Below, in pieces: positions 25,238 to 36,180 of a DNA stretch of 64,000 bases (position 1 is the first letter of the stretch; each line of letters opens with the position of its first letter). Under the pieces are notes generated by a model. It was not told the DNA's origin and made no database searches. It worked only from the letters and a program-made list of their open reading frames with translations. Made by a program: the position numbers and the translations under genes. This DNA is from Ophioderma brevispina (taxonomy: Eukaryota > Echinodermata > Ophiuroidea > Amphilepidida > Ophiodermatidae), in contig JAMKCH010012654.1 of assembly GCA_023653785.1 (NCBI GenBank), forward strand, positions 26,633 to 90,632, in the 5' to 3' direction.

Positions 25238-25330
25238 CACTGTAAAAAAATACATGCAATTTACAGTAAAATACTGTAAAAAAATTTACAGTATTTGACT
25301 GTAATTTGGAATTACAAAATACTGTAACTG
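25238..25330. repeat. CACTGTAAA / TTTACAGT palindromic repeat
   Basis: Repeated CTGTAAAAAAAT and TTTACAGTA words in both orientations give several overlapping hairpins, starting CACTGTAAAAAAATACATG. Similar ends are known on some short animal DNA transposons; no target duplication is seen here. Confidence 0.5.
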
Positions 25331-25555
25331 TTAGGTTCAATTTCGCAGGCCTATAATGATCAATTTAAAAGTGGAGCCTTTATTCAAGTCTATTTTTATC
25401 GCTGTTATTAGGGCATATTTTAAAATTATTGGTTTGGCTTCCGTTTGAATTTGAAAGTATGCTTAATGTTTACAATGTGCCATACACTTGTTCATTGGAT
25501 CCTATAGCTATCTAGTAACCTCCATATTTGAATAATATAGGGTTGATAGATACTA

Positions 25556-26717
25556 TTCGTCATGTGAGTTCAACAAAGTCGTAACTGACATTTTTGGGAA
25601 ATTGAGTTATTATATAATATGAAAAAGTAGTTTCATGTACGCTTAATTTGATATACATTTCAGGTGACAGTTTCAATTTTATTGGCGAGTTTATTAAGCT
25701 AAATAGGCCTATTTAGGTGCTCTCTTAATTCCTTCTAGTTATTTTTAAGTCTAAGGTGACTGGAATTAGTGACAAAACCTTTATGGGATTTAAAATCAAT
25801 TCCCTTTAGATTCAAATATAATCATTTAAATGATTTGATAAACATTTTTAACATCTTTAAAGGTTTTATTTTCAAATCAAAAGGACTTATTTAAGTAAGC
25901 CTTTTCACAGATTTAATTTTTTTAAGTCCAAATAAGGTTTTGTTCACTAATTCCAGTCCTTTAGACTTAAACAATAAGTCTAAGGAATTAAGAGAGTGTA
26001 GATACGACTTTGTTGCACTCAACTTGAATTTTTTGTTGAGTGAACAAGTCGTACGCTGTAGATACTACTTTGTTGCACGACATGCGGGAAAACAAGTATG
26101 TAGATACGACATTATTTCTTGTAAAGCGATGGTTTTTAAAGGTGTTAAGTACAAAATCTCACAAAATATTTTCCCAAAAGAGCTTTCTTTTTTAACCAAA
26201 TTTATGCTAATTTAGGCTAATTTGGCACAAAAAACTTTAAAAAACATACCAAAAAATGTAGTTTACGTACCTTTTTCTCCTCATATTATGCTCAGTACTT
26301 AATTAATTTACAAGTACATGAATACGCATAATTTGACATAATATTTCCAGTATAAGGCTCAATTTATTCGAAGTTATTATGCTAATTAGCCCTATTAGGT
26401 TGCAGATACGACTTTGGTGCACTACCAACATTGAATTTTCTCCCTGTTGTTCAACAAAGTCCATAACTGGTATATACGACTTTGTTTTGCAAACACGGGA
26501 AATCATTTGTGTAGTTACCCATTTTAATTAGCCAATTACTTTTAATTAGTCCGACTTACGTGGGAAATGAAATATTTCTAAGATATTTTTAAAAAAAGAC
26601 ATTTTATCATGTGTAAGAATTATTTTCATTTTGAAAATCACAAAAGAATGAACACAAATTCTTCTCCCTGTACAATCATGAAATTGTAGATACGACTTTG
26701 TTGGACTCACAGACGAA
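25556..26717. mobile_element. 1162-bp inverted-terminal-repeat element inserted in family B
   Basis: Termini TTCGTCATGTGAGTTCAACA and, in reverse complement, TTCGTCTGTGAGTCCAACAA continue in parallel for about 35 bp (AAAGTCGTA). Copy 2 of family B at 59018-59030 lacks this segment, giving an empty site. Internally, TGTAGATACGACTTTGTTGC recurs at 25997, 26057, 26099, 26400, 26469 and 26685 with inverted versions between. No transposase frame is present. Confidence 0.75.
25718..25997. mobile_element. Palindromic MITE nested within the 25556-26717 element
   Basis: Arms of about 75-80 bp: TGCTCTCTTAATTCCTTCTA, AAGTCTAAGGTGACTGGAAT and TAGTGACAAAACCTT on the left pair with the reverse complement of AAGGTTTTGTTCACTA, ATTCCAGTCCTTTAGACTT and TAAGGAATTAAGAGAGTG on the right. 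The AT-rich centre is also partly self-complementary. Confidence 0.75.
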
Positions 26718-26834
26718 TTATCATTTAGCGACAGGCATCTTGGACTTTCTCAAAATGCTCAAGGTGCACAGTTGCACCCGCAGATTCTTATACTACACAC
26801 CCTAATCTAATCATTTTATCAAAAAATTTGTCCA

Positions 26835-26975
26835 ACCAACTGTGCTGTCACATGAACTTCTACTTGACTATCTGCATCACAGATGTTGAACCCAGATCCG
26901 TGTGTACGCATGCTCACGAGCAGAATCGCTCGCTGCGACTGGAAGTACATCACTGTCTTTACTTCCCTTTTTGAA
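26835..26975. mobile_element. Possible MITE related to 52809-52949
   Basis: GCGACTGGAAGTACATCACT near the right side resembles the right arm of the MITE at 52809-52949 (GCGACTGGAAGCTAATATCA). The left side (CTGTCACATGAACTTCTA) is a weak inverted match. No target duplication is seen. Confidence 0.25.
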
Positions 26976-27094
26976 ATTGCCAAGTTGAATCTTTGTTCTT
27001 CCTGTGTTCCTTTAATAGGTAAGAAATTTCGACTGTTAGTCTCCATGGCAACCTGAATTCCTTAGTGTTGATAAGAAGCTTGCAATGTCTATTT

Positions 27095-27312
27095 CAGGGG
27101 TTCTCAACTTTTGGCTCGCGGGCCATGGGGGGCTGTATACCCTTCAAATATTCCATGATCGTAAAAAAAAAAAAAAAAAAAACAAAATCGCGGGCCAGAT
27201 GCACCCTCTCTTGCTATGTTTGCTGTATATTTCAAAAATGTTCAAGGGCCTCAACCACCACAGCTTTCGCGGGCCGGATCTGGCCCTCGGGCCGCCCTGT
27301 TGAGAACCCCTG
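27095..27312. mobile_element. hAT-type MITE with perfect 8-bp target duplication
   Basis: Termini CAGGGGTTCTCAAC and, in reverse complement, CAGGGGTTCTCAAC are flanked by identical GTCTATTT at 27087-27094 and 27313-27320. GCGGGCC and GGCCCTCGGGCCG lie inside each end. The 218-bp length, the 8-bp duplication and the CAGGGGTTCTCAA ends fit non-autonomous hAT elements. An A run interrupts the interior near 27164-27182. No coding capacity. Confidence 0.92.
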
Positions 27313-29331
27313 GTCTATTTCGATTAGACCCTTTTTTGAAGGAACGTTTTTGACCAGAGGTTTGAGAACTACCTTAATAAATGATCTATTGTTGTTATAT
27401 GGGCGCGTTAATATTATAGAGGATGCCAATAGTCTGTAAAGGTTTCATATGAATTCAAATGCTTACAATTCAAGGTAACTATGTTTAGCATTTTCATATG
27501 TGCAATAAGTCAGTAAAATATTAAAATAATGAGATATGCGAAGCCTAGGCTCTCGGTTAATAATCCTTAAGCCTTTAAAGGGTTGCGTTTTTAATTTACA
27601 CTGATAATTGAAGAAAACGGTATAATTATGCACCCCTTGACTTATTCTGTGAACTTATTATTTTGATTTTATGTATTATTATTTTTTTATCATTTATTGG
27701 GATTTATACTGGTCATCATACAATTATAAAAACAAAAACATAAAACTGCACATAAAATAATTAAAGGGGCATTCGTGATGTACAGCCTGTCCCCGACTTA
27801 CACTAAAAAATGTTGAGATTTTTAAAATCTGAAACCGTTAGCCTTGTAATTCCACGTGTGCCCAAGTTTACGCTGCAAATTCGGACGCATATGTAAGAAA
27901 TTCGCAATTTTATATTTTCTGGTCCGGAAACGGACAAAAAATTACATCACAGTAGCCTATGGACCGTGGGAAACGAGCAAGTGATCATATAAAAACGCAA
28001 GATCGGGGATCAGCTATTTTTTTGGAGAATAAGCTTTTCTCAAGGATATCTAGTGAGTCAGGAAAAACAGAATGTGCTGAATTCACGAAATGCACATTTA
28101 AAACCAAAAGCAAGTATAAAAAAAATAATTATGGCAGAGAGTAAATCCAAAAGAATAAACACATGATGGGGTTACGTGTGACTGGCTGGCTGACTGATGA
28201 CTGAGAGATTAAATCATTGTTTTAATTTAGGTTTTTTGACTCAGAAGGTTAAAAGCGGCTAAGAAAGTCACTTAGAAAAAATTCCGGGCTTGGTCATATT
28301 CAATAAAGAGTTCTGCATGAATAAGTGGTGTGGTGATAACTTGCTGTATTTAATGATGCTTGAGGTATCCCTGTTAACCGTTTATGTAATAAATTTGTGT
28401 AAAAGTAATAACCGACACATAATTCTACTATAATTTGCCGAATGTTGTATTATATGTACTTACAGTGTCAAAATGATTGTTCCGAGAAAACAAAAATATT
28501 AAAAAAATTTTATCTTTTTTATTTTTTTTATTTTTTTTATTTTTTTTATTTTTTGTATTTGTTTGAAAATGCATTTCATTTCAAAGTTATGGCTCATTTG
28601 TAGAGGGCCTCCCAACAGCCACGTGTACAAATTTAGTACAGAACAGTAAACAGTGCATGTTAATTCAACAAACCAGGATCCAGAACAACGAGAAAGGCAA
28701 AGAACTTTCTGTTGGTTGATTTATTCACGATAGAGATTGAAGCAACAAAATTATACATTTAGCATGAAAGAAAAATTGTTCCAAAAAAGTATGACTTTGA
28801 CCTTTGGCCAAATTAGGTGTTATCATATTAAATTTGAAACCTGGTTTTGGTATGTAGTGATTCAATATATTTTTTTGTTTGGCCTTTATTTAATAGTTAA
28901 AAACGAGTTCATTCCAAACCTGAAGAATTCCATGCCAGACAGTAAAAATGGAAATTTCCACTTGTTGTGCATATTAATAACTTAATAACTGGCTGTATAA
29001 TAATTGGGCAATCACTTTAGCTTTTTTATTGGCATTTATTACCCATTATCCAACACCGTGGTAAAGCACACTAGATATCCCACTTGAAAATTTGGCACTC
29101 AATTACCACATCAATAGAAATCTTATTACAAGTGGTAAATCTGGGGGCATTTATAAAATGAGTGAGATATTGATTGACTGAACCAAAATGAAAAATGTCA
29201 AATTCCTGTGAAAGCTATTAAATGTACTTTTTGAACGATTTAAAAATTTTAAGAGCTGCCTGCCACAGTTTGACAAGAACAAAATCAGATATTTGAGGAA
29301 CAATCATTTTGCCTCAAAATGTATGTGTGTA
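27313..29331. other. Unassigned AT-rich sequence
   Basis: No gene is recognised. A T-rich tract with an approximate 9-bp rhythm (ATTTTTTTT) lies at 28508-28560. The stretch from about 27766 (GGGGCATTCGTGATG) looks like a decayed dispersed repeat, but no second copy is in the window. Confidence 0.4.
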
Positions 29332-29801
29332 CAATGGCGTATCAATAAAAACGCAACAAAACTCTACCAATTTTTTGGTAATTGTTGTAAAATTACATCA
29401 AAATAATTTCATGCCCATCTGTAAAGCCACATAATCTCTTTCCACAATGAGGTCATGTGCGGTCATGGGAACCCGTAATCATTGTTTTTGCACAATGGGA
29501 CCAAGTGAGCTTGGGACCAAGTTTCCAGTAATGCTAACACAAATCCTTTTCAATTTTCCAATCTCTTCTCACTTCAGTAATGCAAGTGAATGGGATTTGT
29601 ACTTGAAACTTTTGGTCCAGCGACTTGGTCCCCATTGTTCCAAACATGATATCGGTTATCCATGACGCACATGATATAAAATTACTATCATTGGAAGAGG
29701 GGATGTGGCCTCTTAAGAGGGCAATCGTTAATTTTGGAAAATTTTCACAATACCACAAAAATTGAGAAGAAGTTTTGTTGCGTTTTATTGTGATACGCCT
29801 G
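29332..29801. mobile_element. Tc1/mariner-type fold-back MITE, TA-flanked, 470 bp
   Basis: The left end CAATGGCGTATCAATAAAAA and the right end in reverse complement, CAGGCGTATCACAATAAAAC, continue CGCAACAAAACT in both arms. TA flanks both sides (29330-29331 and 29802-29803). The arms extend almost to the centre: GGGACCAAGT, AAGTTTC and CAAATCC on the left are mirrored on the right, making a hairpin with a loop of only a few tens of bases. No transposase frame. Confidence 0.88.
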
Positions 29802-29963
29802 TATGTATGTCGGCCCAAAAGGCCTCTGTCAGTTTTGCTCAAAAGTGTGCTAGCGTAAAAGCAAATGAAAGGTGCTGAAGATACCGTACGGGTCCTAAAC
29901 TATATTCGGATGAAATCGGTTCAGAAAAGGCTGAAAATCAGCAAAAATGTGGCCGGATGACTA

Positions 29964-30267
29964 AGGAAATCTCCCGGTGGGCTCACTCAATCTGTTATAC
30001 TGACCGTATGATCGTTACCAAAAGCGCGGACAAATATGGCAGCGAGAGCGAACATAGATGGGAACCCCTGTTGTAATACAGGTTTTGCGTCCCATCATTA
30101 TCACAAATACATATCCCATGGGATAGAACCACATACGATGGGGAAAAACATTGTCCATAACCACCAAGGCGTGCCATATTTGTCCACGTTTTCATTTGGC
30201 ACAAAGCTTGGTAACGAGTCATGCGGTCCGTGGTTGGCGGTTTGGGTGAGCCCACCGGGGGAAATCT
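29964..30267. mobile_element. Inverted-repeat element, about 304 bp
   Basis: The left arm (29964-30041) holds TCCCGGTGGGCTCAC, CGTTACCAA and GGACAAATATGGCA. The right arm (30172-30267) holds their reverse complements in reverse order. The centre is unique. Exact ends and target duplication are uncertain. It begins about 160 bp to the right of the Tc1/mariner fold-back. Confidence 0.7.
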
Positions 30268-30379
30268 ACCATTGTGTATAACCCTTATAATCAAGCTGAG
30301 CACGCGTTCGTGTTGCGACGGGCTCGTCTTAAGCATGAAGACGTTTTATGCAGTACGCAATCGTAGGCCGCCTTAGTAC

Positions 30380-31010
30380 AACATGACAAAAGATGGTCAA
30401 TAACGTCATGTTATTTCGTTCATTTGGTTTGTGGTATGTGTGACGAAAACTGGGAATAGTCTGAGAAGAAAAAGATTAAATAATAGGAAAGTTACGGGAT
30501 TACGTATTGACGTTTTATATTTAGAGATGTGAGCTTACATGATGGAGGGAAAAGTACGGGCGAACTTGATGAATTTAAGAATATGGAAGTTGGTGACTGG
30601 GACCGGTGGGGTCAAAACTGCAGGTAAGAAACTTTGACGGGAGTTTGAGGAGAGTTGGAGTATGAGAAAAAAAAGATTGGGGATAAAACTATGGGTTAGC
30701 AATTGGGAGTACGTTTGAGATTAAAACGTTTAAAACACTGAGGTTACAGGATGAAATATTGACGTTTTATATTAAAAATGCGAAACACTGATCTAGAGGA
30801 TAAAAATGGTCAATAAACACGGTCATGTTATTGTGCTTTGGTCTGAGTTATGACGGAAAAGTTACGGGTTAGGATACGGGGAGTAGCTTTGAGCAAAAAA
30901 AAAATAAAAAAAACGTAGGAAAGTATACGAGATTTAATGTTGCCGTTTCCTTTGTTAGATAATGGTAACTACATGAGCTGACAGGTATATGACAGAAGCT
31001 TGAGTAATTT
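30380..31010 (+). repeat. Degenerate long tandem repeat
   Basis: Blocks recur in order: ATGGTCAATAA.......TCATGTTATT (about 30393 and 30808), GAAAAGTTACGGG or GGAAAGTTACGGG (about 30487 and 30853) and TTGACGTTTTATATT or TTGCCGTTTCC (about 30507, 30758 and 30941). The period is about 350-410 bp with heavy decay. Confidence 0.5.
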
Positions 31011-31029
31011 AAATTTTAAGAATACATCA

Positions 31030-31410
31030 ATGCTAGGTAGATAGTCCTCTCAAATGTGGTATCACGTTTGCAATAGGGGCCAATTTAAATTTCCAAAGGG
31101 TCAAACTTTTAAAAGCACCATTAATGTTTGAAATGTATGCCAAAAAGGGTGTTCAAAAAAATGTAGAGTTACCTGTACACCTACGACCATTTGAAGTTAT
31201 GGGGGGTGAAAATGTAAAATGGTTGTAAAAAGGTCAATTCCATTTGCACAGGGATCAAAATTAGAACTTGATCCAATTTTGGTAAAAAAATGATAGAATT
31301 GTTCAGCGAGGAATGTGTCAAAAGAAGGAATAGGTAGTAGCATCTACGACCATTGGTTTTAGAGTTATAGGTTACACACCACTAACTCACTTGTACACAT
31401 TAGTCTATTG
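31030..31410 (+). mobile_element. Repeat family A, single arm
   Basis: Matches the left arm of the fold-back at 14668: CAATGCTAGGTAGATAGT, GGGGCCAATTTAAAT, AGGGTCAAACTTTTAAAA, CATTAATGT and TACGACCATTTG. A second CTACGACCATTGGTTTTAGA follows near 31348. The opposite arm is absent. Confidence 0.65.
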
Positions 31411-33000
31411 GGGAAAATGGCAAATTTGAGATGTTTCTTTCACATTAAAACTATCACAGAGAAATACAACAATATCACACCAAAGACAAGCTAAAAATAC
31501 CAAATACCAAAATTTGAACATATGATGACCACAAAACTTTTAGTTACGAATCACAAACTCGCCCGACGTCAGACATTGGGCCAGGAGATATGGTCCGCCG
31601 ATCTCACAGTCCCGGGAACCATGGTGAAAAATAGGGCAATTCGATTCCGTGACTCTTCACGTAACATTAGTTTCACGTGTACACGGGATTTCCTTAGTCT
31701 GTTGAATCCTCTTATGATATTTGTGGCATTTGATGCGAAGTTCATATAAAAAGAGCCGAACAGGTGGTGGGTACGGGCACAAACATTCCTAACTCCGGAA
31801 GACGCAAACTTTCGTCACCGGGCATCCCCGACTTCGGCGAATTGTGATTGGTTGGCCTTGGTCGGTGACTAGATTGGGTTACGCGCACGGAAAAAGTTTG
31901 GTGCGATGAGCAGGACGACTTCAGACATGCCGCGAGGCTAAACTAAACTGTGGAGTGGGGAGACGGACTTCAGATATGATGGCGAACTAGACAATCTCTG
32001 GGGATGGGCGGACTTTTGGTGCGGACGGACTTCATAACAGACAACATGGACTTTATAATGAAAACACTAGATAAGGAGATTGGTTGGCAGACGACGAGTC
32101 AAAAGATGACGAGCAAGCGTGGGAATGTGGACATTACCCTATGATTTAAATTGTGGCTTCTAGTATCAGCGTGAAGTGTAACAGCAGTATCAACCAGAAC
32201 ACATCTTATCATGGATTTTGTTCATCGCTGTGCATAACCTATGGAGGGTGATTATAACTGACAGAATTGTGCTGCGATGACAGGAATTCCAGAGCACCTT
32301 GAATATTGCCATATTTCTCGCTTTATGTCCTAATGGAAGCAATACGGACTAACAGCTGAATTGTGCACAAGCTCGGATTTTATTCGGTAAAAGCTGCCAG
32401 CGGTTAAGAGTTACGATAAAATTGGGATTTTAAAGGTACTCAAGTTTAGCGATCCACAAGTTCAAGGAAGAGTAAAGAAACAAGACAGCTGACGGACTCC
32501 AGCACGCAACCGATAATGAGGACAAAGACTGACATTATTTATTGTAATGACTTTTGATTGTGAACATGAGTGTGAGTAAATAATAAAATGTGTGATTTGA
32601 GCTGGGGTTTTAAATTGGAGGATGGGTTTGTGAGGTTGGAGTTTTGTGGTTTTTTTTTTTTTTTTTTTCCTTTTGTTCTGAGAAACTAAGTTTCCTTATA
32701 AATTGTAACTTGGGATTTTGAAGGTTGAGATAACAGATTGGGGGGAGGAAGATTTAAAGGAGTTGGGATTCCAAAATTGTGTGATTCGGTGATGTAATTA
32801 AAATGGATTAAACTTTTTAAAACGCAGGCAGCACAAAAAAATGATGCAAAATATTAAACATCACCTATTCTTGGTACATGGTATAGTGGTTTTATACAAC
32901 TCATCCCTTATTGCGCGGCAGTTGTTTATTAAAGTGTAAATGTGTCGTTCAAAAGGTGTGATGATCAGGTTTTAGTCTATCCAAATTTAAGGTCATCGTG
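31411..33000. other. Unassigned sequence
   Basis: ATATAAAAAGAGCC at 31745-31758 is TATA-like, and an AATAAAAT poly(A)-like signal lies near 32582, but no frame, splice pattern or long terminal repeat pair supports a gene or LTR element. A T run of about 20 lies at 32651-32668. Confidence 0.4.
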
Positions 33001-34740
33001 ATGGAACTGCAATGAGGTATCGGGTTTGAAACATTGGCGTAAAACTTTGTACATGCGCTGCTACAACACATCGCACGTTCTGCTATGGTCGGCCAAACGT
33101 GTCAGATATTGGGTTGGTGTGTTGTAGGTGTGGTGTGAGGTGGTGAGGTGCAGTAATGTGTGTGTTGATTGTGAGGATTGCTTGTGATTTAGGGTTTTTG
33201 GCATGAATGTGGGTAGGCGCGGGTAGAGTCGTTCCTGGAGATGAGTAGTATTGAGGGCGAGTTTAGATGACCAGCGGAGGTATAGTCGGAGAAAAACATT
33301 GGATTGATTGTGGAGGTGGTTGAGGTCATATGATTATTGGATGGTGCTAATGAGAACTGGTTGCAGGTTAAAAGACTAAGATTGGGTTTAGTGGGGGATA
33401 GCGTTACGGAAGAGTGCGACTGTCATGTGACTCAAGTTGTGAGGTGGCATGTGTTGTGTATGAGAGTGGAAAACAAAAATTTATTTTATTGAAATTTGGT
33501 TAGATCTGAAAGAACTTGTGGTTACAGATTTCAGAGTTAATAGCAAATTTCCATTTGTTGTTAAACATGTATTTACTTAGCAAAGTGCTGACCTTGTTGT
33601 GTTTGGGGAATGTTGCGCGAACTAGAGTTATAGTGCTGTTTGAAAGCGGTTTTGAATATTGTTGGGTTAATGTAGTTAATTAAGCTTGCAGGTTAGTGAA
33701 GGGGGTTAGTATAGTCCGACGGATGTAATGAGATGAAAATGCCAGACGTGGGCGGATGTCACTTTTAGTAGCTTGATTTGAGCCGCTGGATGACGGTAAA
33801 AGACGCGTGCCAATGAGGGAGGGGAGAGTATTGCGCATTGCGGGTTAGCAAACAAAACATGAGGGTCAGGCACTAGTGCTTCACTGTGGACGTTGCCGGT
33901 TGGAAGTATGATCATTTATGCGAGGTTGGATTTGGGGAGTGTGAGGGTGATTGAGTTGAAATGTAAACAGTGAGTACCGAAGGAGGTGTTGGTGTGTGTG
34001 AGTGATCTTTTGGAAATTGAGGAAGCAACGCTTGTTGCTTATGGTAATGTGGAAAGAGTGTGGCCATTATAAATTTAATTTTTGTAATTGCTGCTGACGC
34101 CTGGTTGTACACAATAAGTGTTGGTATAAGAATTGCATGATTTTGTGATGTAGTACATGTCGTTGGGAGAAGATTGCTATTGGGGAATTTCTTTTGCTGC
34201 AATTGTTGAACTGCCTGGGTTTACACTATCTAGTGTTGGTATTCAGAATGTAAGTTTGTCGCGAAATGTATTTGTTTTGTGATGAGGTGAATTTTAACTA
34301 GGACTGCTGCATTATGCGGAAAATATGGTACAGTGCGTATGAAAATTGGGTCATTTTCCACCATGGGGAGTGCAGTAAGAAAAAAAGAAAAGTTGCGTGA
34401 AACTCTGTATTCTTAGAACTGTAGTAGATGTGGAATTGTGTTAGGAAAAAAGGAACAATCAGGTTATCATGAAAAGTGCCATTGCCGTTTATTTGAACAT
34501 TGGTGCAAATGTGAAGTATAGTGAGCCATTTATTTGGTATTGAGTTCATATGTGTGTGTGGTCGATCATAATACAAATGTTATTGATGGTGAAAAAATTG
34601 AGTATAGCAAGCCATCTGTATGAGAAAGGGTCGAAATCCAAAGCTGGTGTCGAGGTGATTTCAGTGAGTTGGTATCTGGCGGAAAGGTGACAATTGAACC
34701 ATGTCTTGTGATTTTCTGAGGTGATGTGAAAAATAATGCA
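33001..34740. other. G/T-skewed low-complexity stretch
   Basis: The plus strand is rich in G and T with many TGTG, GGTGAGG and TTGGTAT words. The minus strand is therefore C/A-rich with few stops, giving several 70-100 codon frames with no shared domain. AGTATAGTGAGCCATTTAT (34515) and AGTATAGCAAGCCATCTGTA (34601) show one decayed internal repeat. No gene is recognised. Confidence 0.45.
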
Positions 34741-35060
34741 TGTAAACAAAATCTGGTGTGCATTGTAGTATCTCTAGCGATACGTGGCAGCTTGTGGTTT
34801 CTCAGCCACCAACTTACCCCACGTTGCAGATTAGGTTCTGGGCTCTCGGTCGCTTCTGGGAAAAATTGTGCGCGCATGCGCGTTCTCTCTTTTCAGCAAG
34901 GCCATCCCCCGCGACACACGCTCGTATTTCCGTTGTCGTATTGTAGCCGGACTGTGGTCCTGCCGGACCATATTCCTTCACACCGACACAAGATACTATA
35001 TAGTATAGTCGCCAAAGCTAGTAATTGCAAATCGATGTGAAATTGATGAGCGCGGGTAAA
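34741..35060. other. CpG-rich patch, unassigned
   Basis: Contrasts with the AT-rich surroundings, with many CG dinucleotides (GTGCGCGCATGCGCGTTC at 34867-34884). A minus-strand frame (34566-34877) runs into it without a recognised product. It could be a small regulatory CpG patch or part of a transposon. Confidence 0.35.
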
Positions 35061-35529
35061 TTGCCTCAAATTCCATGTACAAATACCACTTAGTTTGAGA
35101 AAACATCCAGTCTACCATGTCAATCAGAATCATCACTTTCTTAATATAAATTACAGTCTGATCTAATTTGTTGGAGAATCGAACACACGCGAGCGTGGAT
35201 TGCGTGAACCAGGATGAACATCGCACCTCGTTTCGTGAAGCGTAATTGGTCGAAGAAGTGCCGAACCTCCGCGGAGTTTGTTGCGCTTACACGGGGTTGC
35301 GGTAATCTCCGGCGAACGTAATTATTAATACCACGTTATGCATTCAGCATTAAAGCCTCTTTCCAGATGCCTATGCAACGAAAGTGTCCACCCATAGATT
35401 TTTGATCCTACGACCGCCAGGTTAGTCTCAATACATTTGTATAGGGGTCAAAAAATAAAAGTTAGTAAATTCGTTTTTGTCGTTGCCGAGCAAGCTCGTG
35501 CGGCCGGCGGCACATCTCTCTTTCCTTAG
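35061..35529. other. Unassigned sequence
   Basis: No gene or repeat boundary is recognised. It stays CG-richer than average to about 35320. Confidence 0.4.
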
Positions 35530-35760
35530 CGTTTGGGCCAGACTCCTCCGATTATTTTTGCTCGGGGGGGGGTCGCACCCTCCGCACAGCGAGTCTGTTA
35601 CTTTCCCGCATTAAATGCCGGTACCCATTTATACACCGGGTGGAGAGGAGTAATTGAGGTAAAGCGCCGTACTCAAGGGAAGACACGTGGCCGCAATGGG
35701 ACTCGAACCCACAAGACCTTTGAGTGCGGGGCGACATGCTCAATCCACTGGACAAACGTT
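35530..35760 (-). mobile_element. tRNA-derived SINE
   Basis: Read on the minus strand, the 5' end at about 35760 begins with a tRNA-like head: an A-box-like GTCCAGTGGATTGAGC, then a perfect B box GGTTCGAGTCC (complement of 35699-35709), about 40 bp apart as in tRNA-related pol III promoters. A non-tRNA body follows with ACCCGGTGTATAAATGGGTA and CCGGCATTTAATGCGGG. The 3' end is placed near 35530 by loss of SINE-like character. It is not a functional tRNA, since the cloverleaf arms do not all pair. Transcription would be from the internal pol III promoter. Confidence 0.75.
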
Positions 35761-35999
35761 AATCAAGTTATATTTTAAATACTTCAAATTATTTTCTGGG
35801 GTAAGAGGACTCCCAAAAACGAACGTTTTGATATGTTCAATGTTTATTATGAGGAAAAGGGCAAAGAAGTCAAAGCCAATTGGATATGTTGCCCTATGAC
35901 ATACTTGGTTCGCCATAGCATGATCTATACATGCGATTTAAGCAGCTGAAAGCTTCTTCATTTTTTTTACCAAAAATTGGAGCAAAACTTTCTGATGGA

Positions 36000-36180
36000 A
36001 CCCCTGTAAATTAGAATTTAGGAACTTATTACCATTTTAACCATTTTGCCCTATAAATCCCGAACAATGGTCATAGATGGTCAAACTATGAATATTGGCA
36101 TCCTATTCAACTTAATTGGAGCATTAAAAAATGACCCTTGTGTAACCTATTAAATTGGTAAAGTTTTGATTTGGTCACCT
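36000..36180 (-). mobile_element. Repeat family A, single arm in reverse orientation
   Basis: ACAATGGTCATAGATGGT, ATTGGAGCATTAAAAAATGA, CCCTTGTGTAACC and TTAAATTGG follow the order of the right arm of the fold-back at 15270-15483, with more decay. Confidence 0.5.

Larger units (their letters stand above)
25385..26790 (+). repeat. Dispersed repeat family B, copy 1, split by an insertion
   Basis: The left part (25385-25555) and right part (26718-26790) match 58503-58642 plus 58981-59090. Shared blocks are TTTTTATCGC, TTTGGCTTCC.TTTGAATTTG, GTGCCAT.CAC.TGTTCATTGG, TCTAGTAAC.TCCATATTTG and TTTCTCAAAATG.CTCAAGGTG. Here the family-B sequence has an uninterrupted CTATCTAGTAACC at 25509-25521, the site where copy 2 carries an hAT insertion. 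Confidence 0.8.

Noticed and set aside
31744..32590. LTR retrotransposon suggested by TATA-like and AATAAA-like motifs
   Set aside because: No paired long terminal repeats, primer-binding site, polypurine tract or gag/pol frames.
35685..35760. Functional tRNA gene
   Set aside because: A and B boxes are present, but the cloverleaf does not pair throughout and a SINE body follows directly.
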